Below are positions 1 through 9,668 of a stretch of DNA of 64,000 nt, one piece after another; positions within the stretch are counted from its first letter, which is position 1; each line of letters begins with the position of its first letter. Location: positions 4,650,001 to 4,714,000 of the forward strand of contig JAAFYY010000001.1 of the NCBI GenBank assembly GCA_014284505.1, read 5' to 3'. This DNA is from Streptacidiphilus sp. 4-A2. Lineage in GTDB: Bacteria; Actinomycetota; Actinomycetes; Streptomycetales; Streptomycetaceae. The notes beneath the pieces are model-generated. The model had not been told where the DNA came from and searched no databases. It saw nothing but the letters and a program-made list of their open reading frames with translations. The position numbers were made by a program, and so were the translations under genes.

Positions 1-840
1 CTCGATGTGCGCGTGGTCCAGCTGCCTGGTCCGCTCGCCGATCCAGACCATGTGCCCGGAGACGTCGTAGAGCTTCCCGGTGCGGGAGTCGGTGCGGGTG
101 AGCGCGGTCTCGTAGTCCAGCACCAGCGCCTCGTGCGAGGCGAAGAACTCGACGGTACGGAACTCCTCCGGGTCCACCCCGCAGGCGTTCATGAAGGACA
201 GCGCGCTGTCGATCTCCTTGGCCAGCCGCTCGTAGCGCTGCCCCGAGGGCGAGTTGCGCACGAAGTCCTGGTTCCAGGCATGCACCTGGCGCAGGTCGGC
301 GTAGCCACCGGTGGTGAAGGCCCGCACCAGGTTCAGCGTCGAGGCGGAGGCGTTGTACATCCGCTTGAGCCGCTCCGGATCCGGCCGGCGCGCCTCCGGG
401 GTGAAGGCGAAACCGTTCACCGAGTCACCGCGGTAGACCGGCAGGGTCACCCCGTCCCGGGTCTCGGTCGACTTGGAGCGGGGCTTGGAGTACTGGCCGG
501 CGATCCGGCCGATCTTGACGACCGGCACCGACGCGGCATACGTCAGCACCACCGCCATCTGGAGCAGCGTCTTCAGCTTGTTGCGGATCTGGTCCGCCGA
601 CACTCCGTCGAACGCCTCGGCGCAGTCACCGCCCTGGAGCAGGAAGGCCTCGCCCCGGGCTACGGCGGCGAGCCTGGCGCGCAACTGGTCGCACTCTCCG
701 GCGAAGACCAGCGGGGGATAGGCGGCGAGGTCGGCAAGGGACTTGCGCAGAGCCTCTTGGTCCGGCCACTCAGGCTGCTGCGCCGCGGGCAGGGACTGCC
801 AGGAGAAGTCCTGGTGCAGGGATTCAGCGTTCACGGTCAC
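1..840 (-). CDS. aroH: Class II DAHP synthase (3-deoxy-7-phosphoheptulonate synthase), 3' end beyond the window
   Basis: First step of the shikimate pathway: condenses phosphoenolpyruvate and erythrose 4-phosphate. Reading from a GTG at 840, the frame is open to the window edge and gives 280 residues of a protein that is usually about 450 long. Seen: LLQGGDCAEAF, GRIAGQYSKPRS, the RMYNASASTLNLVRAF stretch and FFASHEALVLDYE, all typical of the plant-like class II enzyme. The N-terminus reads VTVNAESLHQDF; a second in-frame GTG lies two codons later. It diverges from the anthranilate synthase gene, so the pathway entry and the Trp branch start back to back with about 110 bases between them. No frame break is visible in this part. 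Confidence 0.95.
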   Translation of the reverse strand, partial: MTVNAESLHQDFSWQSLPAAQQPEWPDQEALRKSLADLAAYPPLVFAGECDQLRARLAAVARGEAFLLQGGDCAEAFDGVSADQIRNKLKTLLQMAVVLTYAASVPVVKIGRIAGQYSKPRSKSTETRDGVTLPVYRGDSVNGFAFTPEARRPDPERLKRMYNASASTLNLVRAFTTGGYADLRQVHAWNQDFVRNSPSGQRYERLAKEIDSALSFMNACGVDPEEFRTVEFFASHEALVLDYETALTRTDSRTGKLYDVSGHMVWIGERTRQLDHAHIE

Positions 841-948
841 GCGGCCAAGGCTACGTGGTCGGTCCAGTGATTTGTTCATGCCGCCCGGTGGGTGAGACAT
901 CTGCTGGACCGCGCACGCCAGGGGCTGGGGTCCGCTAGAGTTCCGGCT

Positions 949-1020
949 GTGACCCATGACCCGCGAACCGTGCAGCACACCCGCTGCTGGTGGTGGACCG
1001 TCCCCGAGGCGGCCCACTGA
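949..1020 (+). CDS. trpL: trp leader peptide (attenuator peptide)
   Basis: A 23-codon frame with GTG start and TGA stop, MTHDPRTVQHTRCWWWTVPEAAH in two blocks: MTHDPRTVQHTRC, then WWWTVPEAAH. Three consecutive TGG codons lie at 988-996. It ends about 24 bases before a strong GC hairpin and about 125 bases before the trpEG start. Leader peptides rich in Trp codons sense charged tRNA-Trp by ribosome stalling, and trp attenuators are known upstream of Streptomyces anthranilate synthase genes. The role is inferred from this arrangement. Confidence 0.85.
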   Translation: MTHDPRTVQHTRCWWWTVPEAAH

Positions 1021-1043
1021 TCGCGCGTTCCCACGCAGACTCG

Positions 1044-1067
1044 ACGGCCGCCCCCAGGGGCGGCCGT
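1044..1067 (+). terminator. trp attenuator terminator hairpin
   Basis: Perfect 11-bp stem ACGGCCGCCCC / GGGGCGGCCGT (1044-1054 with 1057-1067) followed by TTCTGCGTT. It sits between the Trp-codon leader peptide and trpEG. A competing 7-bp pairing is possible between GGCGGCC at 1008-1014, inside the end of the leader frame, and GGCCGCC at 1046-1052. This would open the terminator when a ribosome stalls on the Trp codons. The pairing is my inference. Confidence 0.8.
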
Positions 1068-1144
1068 TCTGCGTTCACCGCGCAGACCGCCCCGGGACGG
1101 CCGGCTCCACGCCCTGCCGCTCCGCTCCCGGAAGGTCCACCGCT

Positions 1145-3166
1145 GTGACCACTGCCACCGACCGCACCAGTCCCGACCGCCCCGCCGTGGCGACCGCACC
1201 GCCGCACTGGTCGCCCGCCTCGTCGAGGCCGGTGAGCCCTTCGCCCTGCTGCACCGCGCCGCGCCCCGGCTCGCGCCGGACACCGTCGAACTGCTCTTCG
1301 GCGAGGTCGGCGAGTACGACACGCTCGCCGGGCTCCCGCTGCCGCAGGGGGCACCCGGGCGCCCGGTGCACGACCTGCTCGCGCTGGTCCCCTACCGGCA
1401 GCTGCGCGAGCGCGGCTTCGAGGCCAGGGAGGACGGCACCCCGTTGCAGGCGCTGCGGGTGCGCGAGTCGCATCTGCTGCCGCTGGCGGAGCTGCTGGCC
1501 GCGCTGCCGCAGCTGCCGGTGACCCTCCGCGACGGCGGCTTCGACCTGGACGACCAGCAGTACGCCGAGATCGTCCGGCGGGTGGTGCGGGACGAGATCG
1601 GCCGGGGCGAGGGAGCGAACTTCGTGATCCGCCGCGACTTCACCGGGACCCTGGACGGCTTCGGCCCGGCCCTGGCGCTCACCCTGTTCCGGCGGCTGCT
1701 TGAGCAGGAGCGCGGAGCCTACTGGACCTTCCTGGTCCACACCGGGGCGCGGCCGGACGGGGAGCGGCCGGGCACCGGGGAGCGGCCGGACGGGGGTCGG
1801 CGTGCCCGCTACCTGGTCGGGGCCAGTCCGGAGGTGCATGTCAGGCAGACCGCCGGAACGGTGGTGATGAACCCGATCTCCGGGACCTACCGCTATCCGC
1901 CCGCCGGGCCCACGCTGGACTCGCTGCTCGGCTTCCTGCACGACCCCAAGGAGCTGGAGGAGCTCACCATGGTCGTGGACGAGGAGCTGAAGATGATGTG
2001 CGCCGTCGGCGACCTCGGCGGCCAGGTCCTCGGCCCCCGGCTCAAGGAGATGGCGCACCTCGCCCACACCGAGTACGAGCTGCGCGGCCGGACCAGCCTG
2101 GACGTCCGCGAGGTGCTGCGGCAGACCATGTTCGCGGCGACGGTCACCGGCAGCCCGCTGGAGAACGCGGCCCGGGTGATCTCCCGCCACGAGACCACCG
2201 GACGCGGCTACTACGCCGGGGCGCTGGCACTGATCGGCCGCACCGCGGGCGGCGCGCAGACCCTGGACTCCCCCATCCTGATCCGCACCGCCGACATCGA
2301 CCCGGCCGACGGACGGCTGGTGGTGCGGGTCGGCGCGACCCTGGTGCGGCACTCCGACCCGGACAGCGAGGCCGCCGAGACCCACGCCAAGGCGGCCGGG
2401 GTGCTCAGCGCGATCGGCGCGCTGCCGCCGCGCACCGGGCCCGACCCGCGGGCCCCGCGCCCGCTGCTGGCGGAGAACCACCGGGTGCAGGCCGCACTGG
2501 ACGCCCGGCGCCGCGACCTCGCCCCGTTCTGGCTGCGGATGCAGACCGCGGCGGTGCCGGTGGAGGGGCAGCGGGTGCTGGTGATCGACTGCGAGGACAG
2601 CTTCACCTCGATGCTGGCGCACCTGCTGCGCTCGCTCGGCCACCAGGTCGAGCTGCGCCGCTACGACCTGCCCGGGCTGGCCGAGGCGGTGGCCGCGCAC
2701 CGGGGCCCGCTGGTGCTCGGCCCGGGGCCGGGCGACCCGGCCGATCCGGCCGACCCGAAGATGCGGCTGCTGCAAGGGGTGACCGGCGAGCTGATGGCCA
2801 CCGGACGGCCGGGCGGGCTGCTCGCGGTCTGCCTCAGCCACCAGCTGCTCTGCGCCGCGCTCGGGCTGCCGCTGCGGCGCAAGGCCACGCCGTACCAGGG
2901 GGCGCAGGAGCGGATCGACCTGTTCGGGGAGCCCCGGACGGTCGGCTTCTACAACACCTTCACCGCCGTCTGCGACCGGGCCGACGAGCTGCGGCTGGCG
3001 GAGCGCGGCATCGAGGTCAGCCGGGACCCGGCCACCGGGGACGTGTTCGCGGTGCGCGGCCCCGGCTTCGCCGGGCTCCAGTTCCACCCGGAGTCAGTGC
3101 TCACCCTGGACGGCGTTCGGCATCGTCGACGGGCTGCTGCGGATGCTGGCCCCGCAGCCGGCCTGA
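1145..3166 (+). CDS. trpE: Anthranilate synthase, fused TrpE-TrpG (PhzE-like architecture)
   Basis: Converts chorismate plus glutamine to anthranilate, the first committed step to tryptophan. The N-terminal chorismate-binding half shows LVGASPEVHVRQ, MNPISGTYRYP and the HTEYELRG and SRHETTG blocks. The C-terminal class I amidotransferase half starts near 2575 and shows GPGPGDP, the nucleophile in LAVCLSHQLL and the FHPES His-Glu pair. About 670 residues, normal for the fused form. Start GTG at 1145 follows GGAAGG (MTTATDRTS). Frame breaks are near 1185-1200 and 3112; after the second the normal C-terminus FGIVDGLLRMLAPQPA is recovered, stop 3164-3166. Regulated by the upstream attenuator. The sequence resembles PhzE-type enzymes, but the trp leader and the absence of phenazine genes favour a tryptophan role. 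Confidence 0.9.
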
Positions 3167-3217
3167 CCCGGCCGGCGCGCCGACGACTGCTGTGCGCCCG
3201 GCCCCGCGTGCGGACGG

Positions 3218-3635
3218 CTACTTGGCGGCGTCCAGCGCGCTCTGCAGCGAACCGATGTAGCCCTGGCTGGTGAAGGTCGCCCCGGAGACCGCGTCGATGT
3301 CGGCGTTCTGCGCGGCCAGGGTCTCCTGGGTGAGCACCGGGATCGCCTGGGAGTTGATCTGCGCGTCACGCGGCGTGCTGTCGGGCTCCTCCAGCACGGT
3401 CACCCGGTGACCCTGGCCCCGTCGAAGGCGACCTTGAGCTGGACCGGGCCCAGCGGCGTGCCGACCGCTCCCCGGTCACCGTGTGCACCCCGGTGACCGG
3501 GCCGGCGACGGCGCCGCTCGGCGCGGCCACGACCTGGGACTGGGCCTGCTGCTGCGGGGTCTCGTGCGGTTTGGCCGCGAGCAGCAGCAGTACCCCGAAG
3601 GCGGTGCCGCCGGCGGTGAGGACGATACGGCGCAT
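3218..3635 (-). CDS. Secreted or membrane-anchored FMN-binding domain protein
   Basis: Begins MRRIVLTAGGTAFGVLLLLAA, a signal or anchor segment, then a short Pro/Gln linker and an FMN-binding domain of about 80 residues ending LQSALDAAK. The motif DAVSGATFTS is the flavinylation site of this family, where ApbE attaches FMN to the second threonine-type residue through phosphate. Frame breaks near 3465 and 3405. It lies 53 bases downstream of a ferric-reductase-like gene on the same strand, so the two probably form an electron-transfer pair moving electrons outward across the membrane. No apbE gene is in the window. Confidence 0.8.
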
Positions 3636-3688
3636 CACGGGCCGACCTCTCGGACGTCGAAGGTGTGCGGACTGGGCAGGGCCATGGC

Positions 3689-5061
3689 TCAGAGCTCGAA
3701 GGACTCGTGGTGGATCCGGTGCGCGGGCACGCCCGCGGTGTCCAGCGCCTCGCACGCGGTCCGCACCATGCCCTGCGGGCCGCACAGGTAGACGTCGTGC
3801 TCGCGCAGGTCGGGCAGCAGCCCGAGCAGGTTCCTGGTCTGCAACGGCTCGCCGATCTCGGACCGGGGCCCGACCAGGAAGTGCAGCCGCGCCCCGCGCG
3901 CCTCGGCGATGGACTCCAGTTCGGCGCGGAAGAGCAGCTCCTGCTCGCTGCTCGCCCGGTAGACCAGGGTCAGCTCGCCGGGGGCGGCCGGGAGGGTCTC
4001 GAACAGCGTCCGCAGCGGGTGATGCCGACCCCGGCCGCCAGCAGCAGCACCTTGGGACCGGTGCGGCGGTCGGCGGTGAACGCCCCGTAGGGGCCCTCGG
4101 CCAGCACCCGGGTGCCCGGGCGCAGCCCGGCCAGCGCGCCGCTGTGGCCGCCGCGCTCCTTGACGGTGATCCGCAGGCCGTCGCCGGTGGGCGCGGCGGA
4201 CAGCGAGTAGGGGTTGGCCGACCAGGCCAGGCCGGGGGCGAGGAACCGCCAGCGGAAGAACTGCCCGGGCCGGGTGCGGGCGGCCAGTTCCTCCAGCCGC
4301 AGGCCGGTGATCCGGACCGAGACCACGCCGGGCGCCTCGGTCCGCACCTCGGCCACCCGCAGCCGGTGCCGCTGGGCGTCCCGGAGCGGCAGGGCGAAGC
4401 GGAAGCAGACGATGACCGCCCCGGCGCCCAGGTACAGGCAGTACCAGCAGATCCGGGCCGCCCGGTCGTGCAGGAACTCGTCGCCGTTGCTGAGCTGGTG
4501 GAAGAAGACCAGCACGATCGACAGATAGGTGAGCAGGTGCAGGAGGTACCAGGTCTGGTAGCGCAGCCGGCTCCGCGCCGCCCGGGCGGAGACCGCGGCG
4601 ACGCCGAAGAGCAGCAGGGTGCCGCAGCTCGCCTTGATCATGTCGGGGTAGTGGAAGACGATCTCGGTGGTCTGGCCGACCACACCGGTGTGGTCGGTCA
4701 GCGAGTAGCCCCAGATGATCAGGGTCACATGGGAGACAACCAGGCCGACCAGGTAGCGGCCGCCCATGGCGTGCCAGCGGGCCAGCCGGTCGGTGCCGAG
4801 CGTGCGGTCCAGCGGCGGTATCCGGGCCATCAGCAGCAGCAGCACCGGCGCGGTGTACCCGGCCAGCAGTCCGCAGAGCCGGGCGCCGTTGGTGATCCAC
4901 TGGGCGGCGCCGATGATCGCGCCGGTGTCGCTCCACCACAGCCACAGCACCGCGGCGGCGCCCGCGCCGATGGCGGCGAGCAGCGCCTTGGCGACGGTGT
5001 CCTGGTGGCCGGGTGCCGGTCCCCGGTCGGTGGCCGTGCGCGTGGCGACGGTGGTGGTCAT
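3689..5061 (-). CDS. Ferric-reductase-like transmembrane flavocytochrome with FAD/NAD(P) domain
   Basis: About 457 residues. The N-terminal half has several membrane segments with paired histidines typical of the ferric reductase fold (YLVGLVVSHVTLIIWG, WYLLHLLTYLSIVLVFFHQ). The C-terminal half is a ferredoxin reductase-like module: FAD box NPYSLSAAP, NAD(P) box VLLLAAGVGITPLRTLF, and the terminal VYLCGPQGMVRT. One base is missing near 4018, inside the GVGITP box. Start ATG at 5061 (MTTTVATRTATDRGP). Expected to oxidise cytosolic NAD(P)H and pass electrons through heme b to the outside, plausibly to the downstream FMN-binding protein. The physiological acceptor is unknown. Confidence 0.85.
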
Positions 5062-5236
5062 CCGGTCCTCCCGAAATGCAGCTGGGACGACACTCTGCCA
5101 GCGGTTCCTGTGCGCAGCCTTGGTGTCCCGCGGCCGCGGCGTGCATGTCGGGCAATCGTAAGCAGGCCGTCCGCACGGTCCGACGGCGGGGCCGCGCCGC
5201 GGGCGCTCCGGGTGGGGTCCGCCCGGTCGGGCCGGA

Positions 5237-5950
5237 TCAGCGGCCGTCGTCCAGGCCGCGCTCGATGGCGTAGCGGACCAGCTCGACCCGGTTGTGCAGC
5301 TGGAGCTTGCCCAGGGTGTTCTGGACATGGTTCTGCACGGTGCGGTGCGAGAGCACCAGCCGGTCGGCGATCTGCTTGTACGACAGGCCCTTGGCGACCA
5401 GCCGGAGCACCTCGGTCTCCCGCTCGGTGAGCCGGGGGCGGCCGGGCCGCGGGCGTCGTCCTGGACCGGTTCGGCGGCGAGCCGGCGGTACTCGCCGAGC
5501 ACCAGTCCGGCCAGCCCGGGGGTGAACACCGGGTCACCCTCGGCGGTGCGGCGCACCGCGTCCAGCAGCTCCGCCCGGCTGGCGGACTTCACCAGGTAGC
5601 CGGTGGCCCGGACTTCACCGCTTCCAGTACGTCGGCGTGCTCGCCGCTGGCGGACAGCACCAGCACCCGGGGCGGATCCTGGTGGGCCATCAGCTTCCGG
5701 CAGACCTCCACCCCGGGCAGGTCGGGCAGGTTGAGGTCGAGCACCACCACCTGGGCCGCCGCGGCCGGGGCCCGGCGTACCGCCTCCTGGCCGTCCCGGC
5801 GGTGGCGACCACCAGGCAGCCGGCGTCGGCGAGGTCGCGGGCCACCGCTTCGCGCCACATCGGATGGTCGTCGACCACCATCACCCTGATCGCCCGCCCG
5901 TCGCCGGGCCGGTCGCCGCCCGCGCTGGTCGCCGACCGCCTGCTCGTCAC
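5237..5950 (-). CDS. NarL/LuxR-family response regulator
   Basis: Receiver domain (VMVVDDHPMWREA acid pocket, phospho-acceptor Asp in VVVLDLNLPDLPGVEV) followed by a LuxR-type HTH (LTERETEVLRLVAKGLSYKQ, then HRTVQNHVQNTLGKLQLHNR). Frame breaks near 5780, 5610 and 5455. The start is ambiguous: an ATG at 5950 is in frame with the receiver, and an ATG at 5957 overlaps the kinase stop as ATGA and would be in frame if one base is missing early in the gene. Encoded directly downstream of its cognate histidine kinase. The redox genes that follow on the same strand are plausible targets. Confidence 0.88.
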
Positions 5951-5953
5951 TGC

Positions 5954-7205
5954 TCATCCGGTGCTGCCCTCCATGCTGTTCTCGATCGTGCCGGGCGCGC
6001 CCGGGCCGCGCGGCACCCGGAGCTCGACTTCCGTGCCCTGGCCGGGCGCGGAGAACAGGTCGGCGGTGCCGCCGAGATCGCGCAGCCGCCCGCGGATCGA
6101 CTGGGAGACCCCGAGCCGCCCCTCCCGCTCGGCCTCGCCGAGCCTGGCGGCGGCGTCGAAGCCGGGGCCGTCGTCGCGGATGCTGACCACCACCGCGTCC
6201 GGCTCGTCCTCGACCAGGATCCAGGCCCGCGCCTGCTCCCGGCGTGCCTGCGGACGTTGTCCAGCGCGGCACCGACGGCGGCGGCAGCTCGCGTACCGCG
6301 TGTCCGGGGAGCAGCACCGGGGTGCCCGGCGCGGCGACGGTCACCCGGCCGTCCGCCAGCGGGGCCAGCAGCGAGCGCAGGTCCTCCGGCGTCCGGTCGC
6401 CCGGGGCGGGAGCGGCCGGGGCGCCCCGGCCGCCCTGCCGCGGGACCACCGGCGCCACATAGGAGGGGTTGGGCGCCAGGCCCTCGGCGATCAGAGCGCG
6501 CAGCGCGATCTCCTGCTCCCCGGCCATCCGGCCGAGCTCGGCGGCCTCGCCCCCGGCCTCCGCGCCGCGCCGCTGGACCATCGCCAGCACCTGGAGCACG
6601 CCGTCGTGGATGTCGCGGGCCAGCCGTTCGCGCTCCCGGGTGGCCGCCTGGATCTCCAGCGCCCGGGCCAGGGTCAGCTCGCTGGCGCGGGCCACCTCGA
6701 TGACATAGCCGATGGCCACCCCGGCGAGCATCAGCAGCACGATGTTGTGCAGGTCGCTGGCGGTCACCCCGCCCGCCTCGACGATGTCGGCCAGCCCGAC
6801 CACCAGTCCGGACGCGGCGGCGGGCAGCCAGCCGCCCAGCACCGCGCAGCCGAGGACCGCCCCGGCCGCGCGGATGGTGGGCAGGGTCGGGTCGCCGTGC
6901 AGCACTCCGGCGTGCGAGTCCAGCACCGGGGTGAGCAGGATCCCGGCGACCACGGCCGCCAGGTCGGCGTACAGCCAGGGCCAGCCGCAGCGGCGCTTGG
7001 AGGAGAACGGCCGTACCGTGGCGAAGGTCCAGGCGGCGAGCAGGCCCAGATAGACCCACCCGGCCGCGCGGTGCCGGTAGTGCTCGGACACCGCCGGATA
7101 GGTGGACACCGCGTACAGCACGGTGAGCAGCCGGAAGGCCGAGACCGCGCGCCACAGCGGCTGCTCCACCGAGAAGCCGCCGCCGCTCCTGCCCTTGCCC
7201 CGCAC
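5954..7205 (-). CDS. Sensor histidine kinase (HisKA_3, NarX/DesK type)
   Basis: About 417 residues. An N-terminal region with five or six hydrophobic segments (for example LLTVLYAVSTYPAV, GWVYLGLLAAWTFATV, LHNIVLLMLAGVAIGYVIEV) is followed by the phospho-acceptor box ERERLARDIHDGVLQVLA and an ATPase domain with N-box LDNVRRHAG and G-box SIRDDGPGFD. There is no obvious extracytoplasmic sensor loop, so the signal is probably sensed in the membrane. Start GTG at 7205. Frame breaks lie between about 6290 and 6200. The stop overlaps a possible ATG of the response regulator. Confidence 0.87.
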
Positions 7206-7248
7206 CTGTCCCCCTTGTCGTCCCCCGGGCCCGCGCCGCGCGGGCCCG

Positions 7249-7965
7249 CTACTCCTCGGGCTGCTTGCGGGCCTGCTTGCGCGCGTCCTGGAGCTGGCGC
7301 TTGGCGGCGGTCGCGTAGACGTCGACGTACTCCTGGCCGGAGAGCCGCATGATCTCGTACATCACCTCGTCCGTCACCGAGCGCAGGATGAAGCGGTCGC
7401 TCTCCATGCCGTGGTAGCGGGAGAAGTCCATCGGCGCGCCGATGCGGATGCCGGGGCGGACGCCGAAGTTCGGCTTGACCTGGCCGGGGGCTGGAGCTTC
7501 TCGGTGTCGATCATCGCGACCGGGATCACCGGGGCGCCGGTGGCCAGCGCGATCCGGGCCAGGCCGCCGACCTTGCCGCGGTAGAGCTTGCCGTCGGGCG
7601 AGCGGGTGCCCTCCGGGTAGACCCCGAACAGCTCGCCGCGCTCGATCACCTCGATGCCGCTGCGGATCGCCGCCTCACCCGCGCCGCGCACCCCGGAGCG
7701 GTCCACCGGCAGCTGCCCCACGCCCTTGAAGAACGCGGCCGTCAACTTGCCCTTGACCCCCGTTCCGGTGAAGTACTCGGATTTGGCGATAAGGTGACCC
7801 GGCGCCGCATCAGTGCGGGCAGGAAGAACGAGTCGGAGAAGGAGAGGTGGTTGCTGGCCAGAATGGCCGGGCCCTCGACCGGAATGTTCTCCATTCCCTC
7901 GACCCACGGACGGAAGAAGATCTTCAGCAGTGGGCGACGATCATCTTCATCAGTCGGTAGAACAA
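7249..7965 (-). CDS. plsC: 1-acyl-sn-glycerol-3-phosphate acyltransferase (PlsC family)
   Basis: Acylates lysophosphatidic acid to phosphatidic acid. Motifs: FRPWVEGMENIPVEG, catalytic NHLSFSD (NHxxxxD), LPVDRSG, and FGVYPEGTRSPDG (the EGTR acyl-acceptor motif). The C-terminus is a Lys/Arg/Gln-rich tail. The best start is a TTG at 7965 preceded by GGAGG with six bases between, giving LFYRLMKMIVA. Frame breaks near 7935, 7790 and 7490. It diverges from the carboxylesterase gene. Start choice rests on the ribosome-binding site and on resemblance to other actinobacterial family members. Confidence 0.88.
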
Positions 7966-8104
7966 CCCTGGCCTCCAGATTAGCGAACCACCCATGCACC
8001 TTAGTGCCTCCGGGCAAGCTGAGCTGTACGGCTACCGCGACGGCATGGGACGATGCGCTGAACCCCCGTGTGGAAGGCTGTACCCCTTGCGGAAGGAAGC
8101 GCAG

Positions 8105-8864
8105 ATGCCGCTCTTGCCCGGCGCCGAGCCGTACCGCCACCAAGGCGGCCCCGTCGGCGTACTGGTCTGCCACGGGTTCACCGGCTCGCCCATTCCATGC
8201 GCCCCTGGGCGCAGGCCCTGGCCGGCGCCGGGTACTCGGTGTCGCTGCCGCTGCTGCCCGGGCACGGCACCACTGGCGCGACCTGAACGCCACCCGCTGG
8301 CCGGACTGGTACGCGACGGTCGAGCGCGAGTTCGACCAACTGTCGGAGAGCTGCGAGCAGGTCTTCCTGTGCGCCCTGTCGATGGGCGGCGCGCTGTCGC
8401 TGCACCTGGCCGCCCAGCGCGGCGCGGCGGTCTCCGGGCTGGTGCTGGTGAACCCGCTGGTGCGGATGCCCGGCGAGGCGCACCGGGCGCTGCCGGTGGT
8501 CCGGCACCTGCTGGCGAGCACCCCCGGCATCTCCAACGACGTGGCCAAGCCCGGCGTCGACGAGGTCGGCTACACCCGCACCCCGCTGCACGCGGCGCAC
8601 TCGATGGCCCAGCTGGCCAAGACCGTGCAGAGCGAGCTGCCGCGGATCGACCAGCCGCTGCTGCTGTTCCGCAGCCGCAAGGACAATGTGGTGCCGCCGC
8701 CCAGCGGCAAGCTGCTGCTGTCGCGGATCTCCTCCACCGATGTGGAGGAGCGGATCCTCGAACGCAGCCGGCATGTGGCCACGCTGGACTACGACGCCGA
8801 ATCGATCTTCGAGGGCAGTCTGGGGTTCATCAGCAGGCTGACCACCGCCCCGGCTCAGGGGTGA
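8105..8864 (+). CDS. Alpha/beta hydrolase, carboxylesterase/lipase type
   Basis: About 253 residues with the oxyanion HGFTGSP motif, nucleophile elbow CALSMGG (the usual first glycine is alanine), Asp in SRKDNVVPP and His in ERSRHVATLDYD. It resembles the small EstD/Est30-type carboxylesterases acting on acyl esters. Start ATG at 8105 follows GGAAGGA. Frame breaks near 8195 and 8275. Its TGA overlaps the GTG of the next gene (GTGA), so translation is coupled. Divergent from plsC. The substrate is unknown. Confidence 0.85.
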
Positions 8865-9623
8865 GCCCGGTGCCGGAGCTGCCCGACCTGCCGGACCTGC
8901 CGGAGCACCAGCAGCAGGACCGCCCGAGCCCGACCGTCCGGCCGAGCAGGCCGCGCCGCCGAGCCGGGGCCCGCAGCCGCGGCCGGAGCCGGGCCCGCAG
9001 TCGGGCAAGGACGCGGACGCCGGCGCGTCCGGGGTTCCGACCCGGGCGCGGAGCCGGCTCCGGACGCGGCTACGGACGCGGGCACGGACGTCGCGGCCGC
9101 CGGGACGCCCGCCGGTGCGGCGGAGCGGTCGGGTACGGCGGAGCGGTCCGGGGCGGAGCGGTCCACCCCGCCCCCGGCCACCGACGACGAGCTGTTCGCG
9201 CAGCTGGTCGCCGGCTTCGACGACCCGGTCGACGCCGAGGACCGCACCTGGCCCGACGCCGAGGACCTGACCGACCTCGCCCCCTCCCCCCGGCCGCGCC
9301 CGGCGATCATGCGGCTGCCGGTGGTGCAGGCCCTGCCGCCGGTCAACCCGCGCGCCTGGAGCCCGGAGGATCCGGACGACGACCACTATGTGCCCCCGCC
9401 GCCGGAGCCGCTGCCCAAGGCCGAGGCCCCGACCCGGCTGGCGATCGGCGCGGTGATCCTGGGCCTGGTACTGATCGGCCTGTATCTCATCGGGGAGCTC
9501 CCCGGCCTGGGCGCGGTGCTGGGCGGCGCCTCGTTCCTCGGCGGCACGGCCACCCTGGTGTCCCGGATGCGCACCGACGACGACGATGACGACCCGGATC
9601 CGCACCACGGCGCGGTGGTCTGA
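8861..9623 (+). CDS. Uncharacterised acidic protein with C-terminal membrane hairpin
   Basis: Starts VSPVPELPDLPDLPEH with GTG overlapping the stop of the hydrolase. The first about 110 residues are low-complexity Pro/Ala/Glu/Gly. They are followed by the conserved ATDDELFAQLVAGFDDP and PRPAIMRLPVVQALPP, then two hydrophobic segments (AIGAVILGLVLIGLYLIGEL and LGAVLGGASFLGGTATLV) and an Asp-run tail DDDDDDPDPHH. Frame breaks near 8930 and 9040. I recognise it as a conserved Streptomyces membrane protein of unknown function. Coupling to the esterase suggests a shared role. Confidence 0.7.
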
Positions 9624-9668
9624 ACTCCGCTCCGGCGCAGGCGGGTCGGGGCCGGGCCGACGGCCCGC

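Noticed and set aside
1075..3087. Long open frame on the minus strand opposite trpEG (670 codons)
   Set aside because: It is a GC-bias mirror of the trpEG coding frame. Its translation is Gln/Arg/His-rich with no domain, while the + strand shows all anthranilate synthase motifs.
3481..5430. Long open frame on the + strand over the ferric reductase (649 codons)
   Set aside because: Antisense shadow; low-complexity Arg/Ala/Gly composition. The minus strand carries the flavocytochrome.
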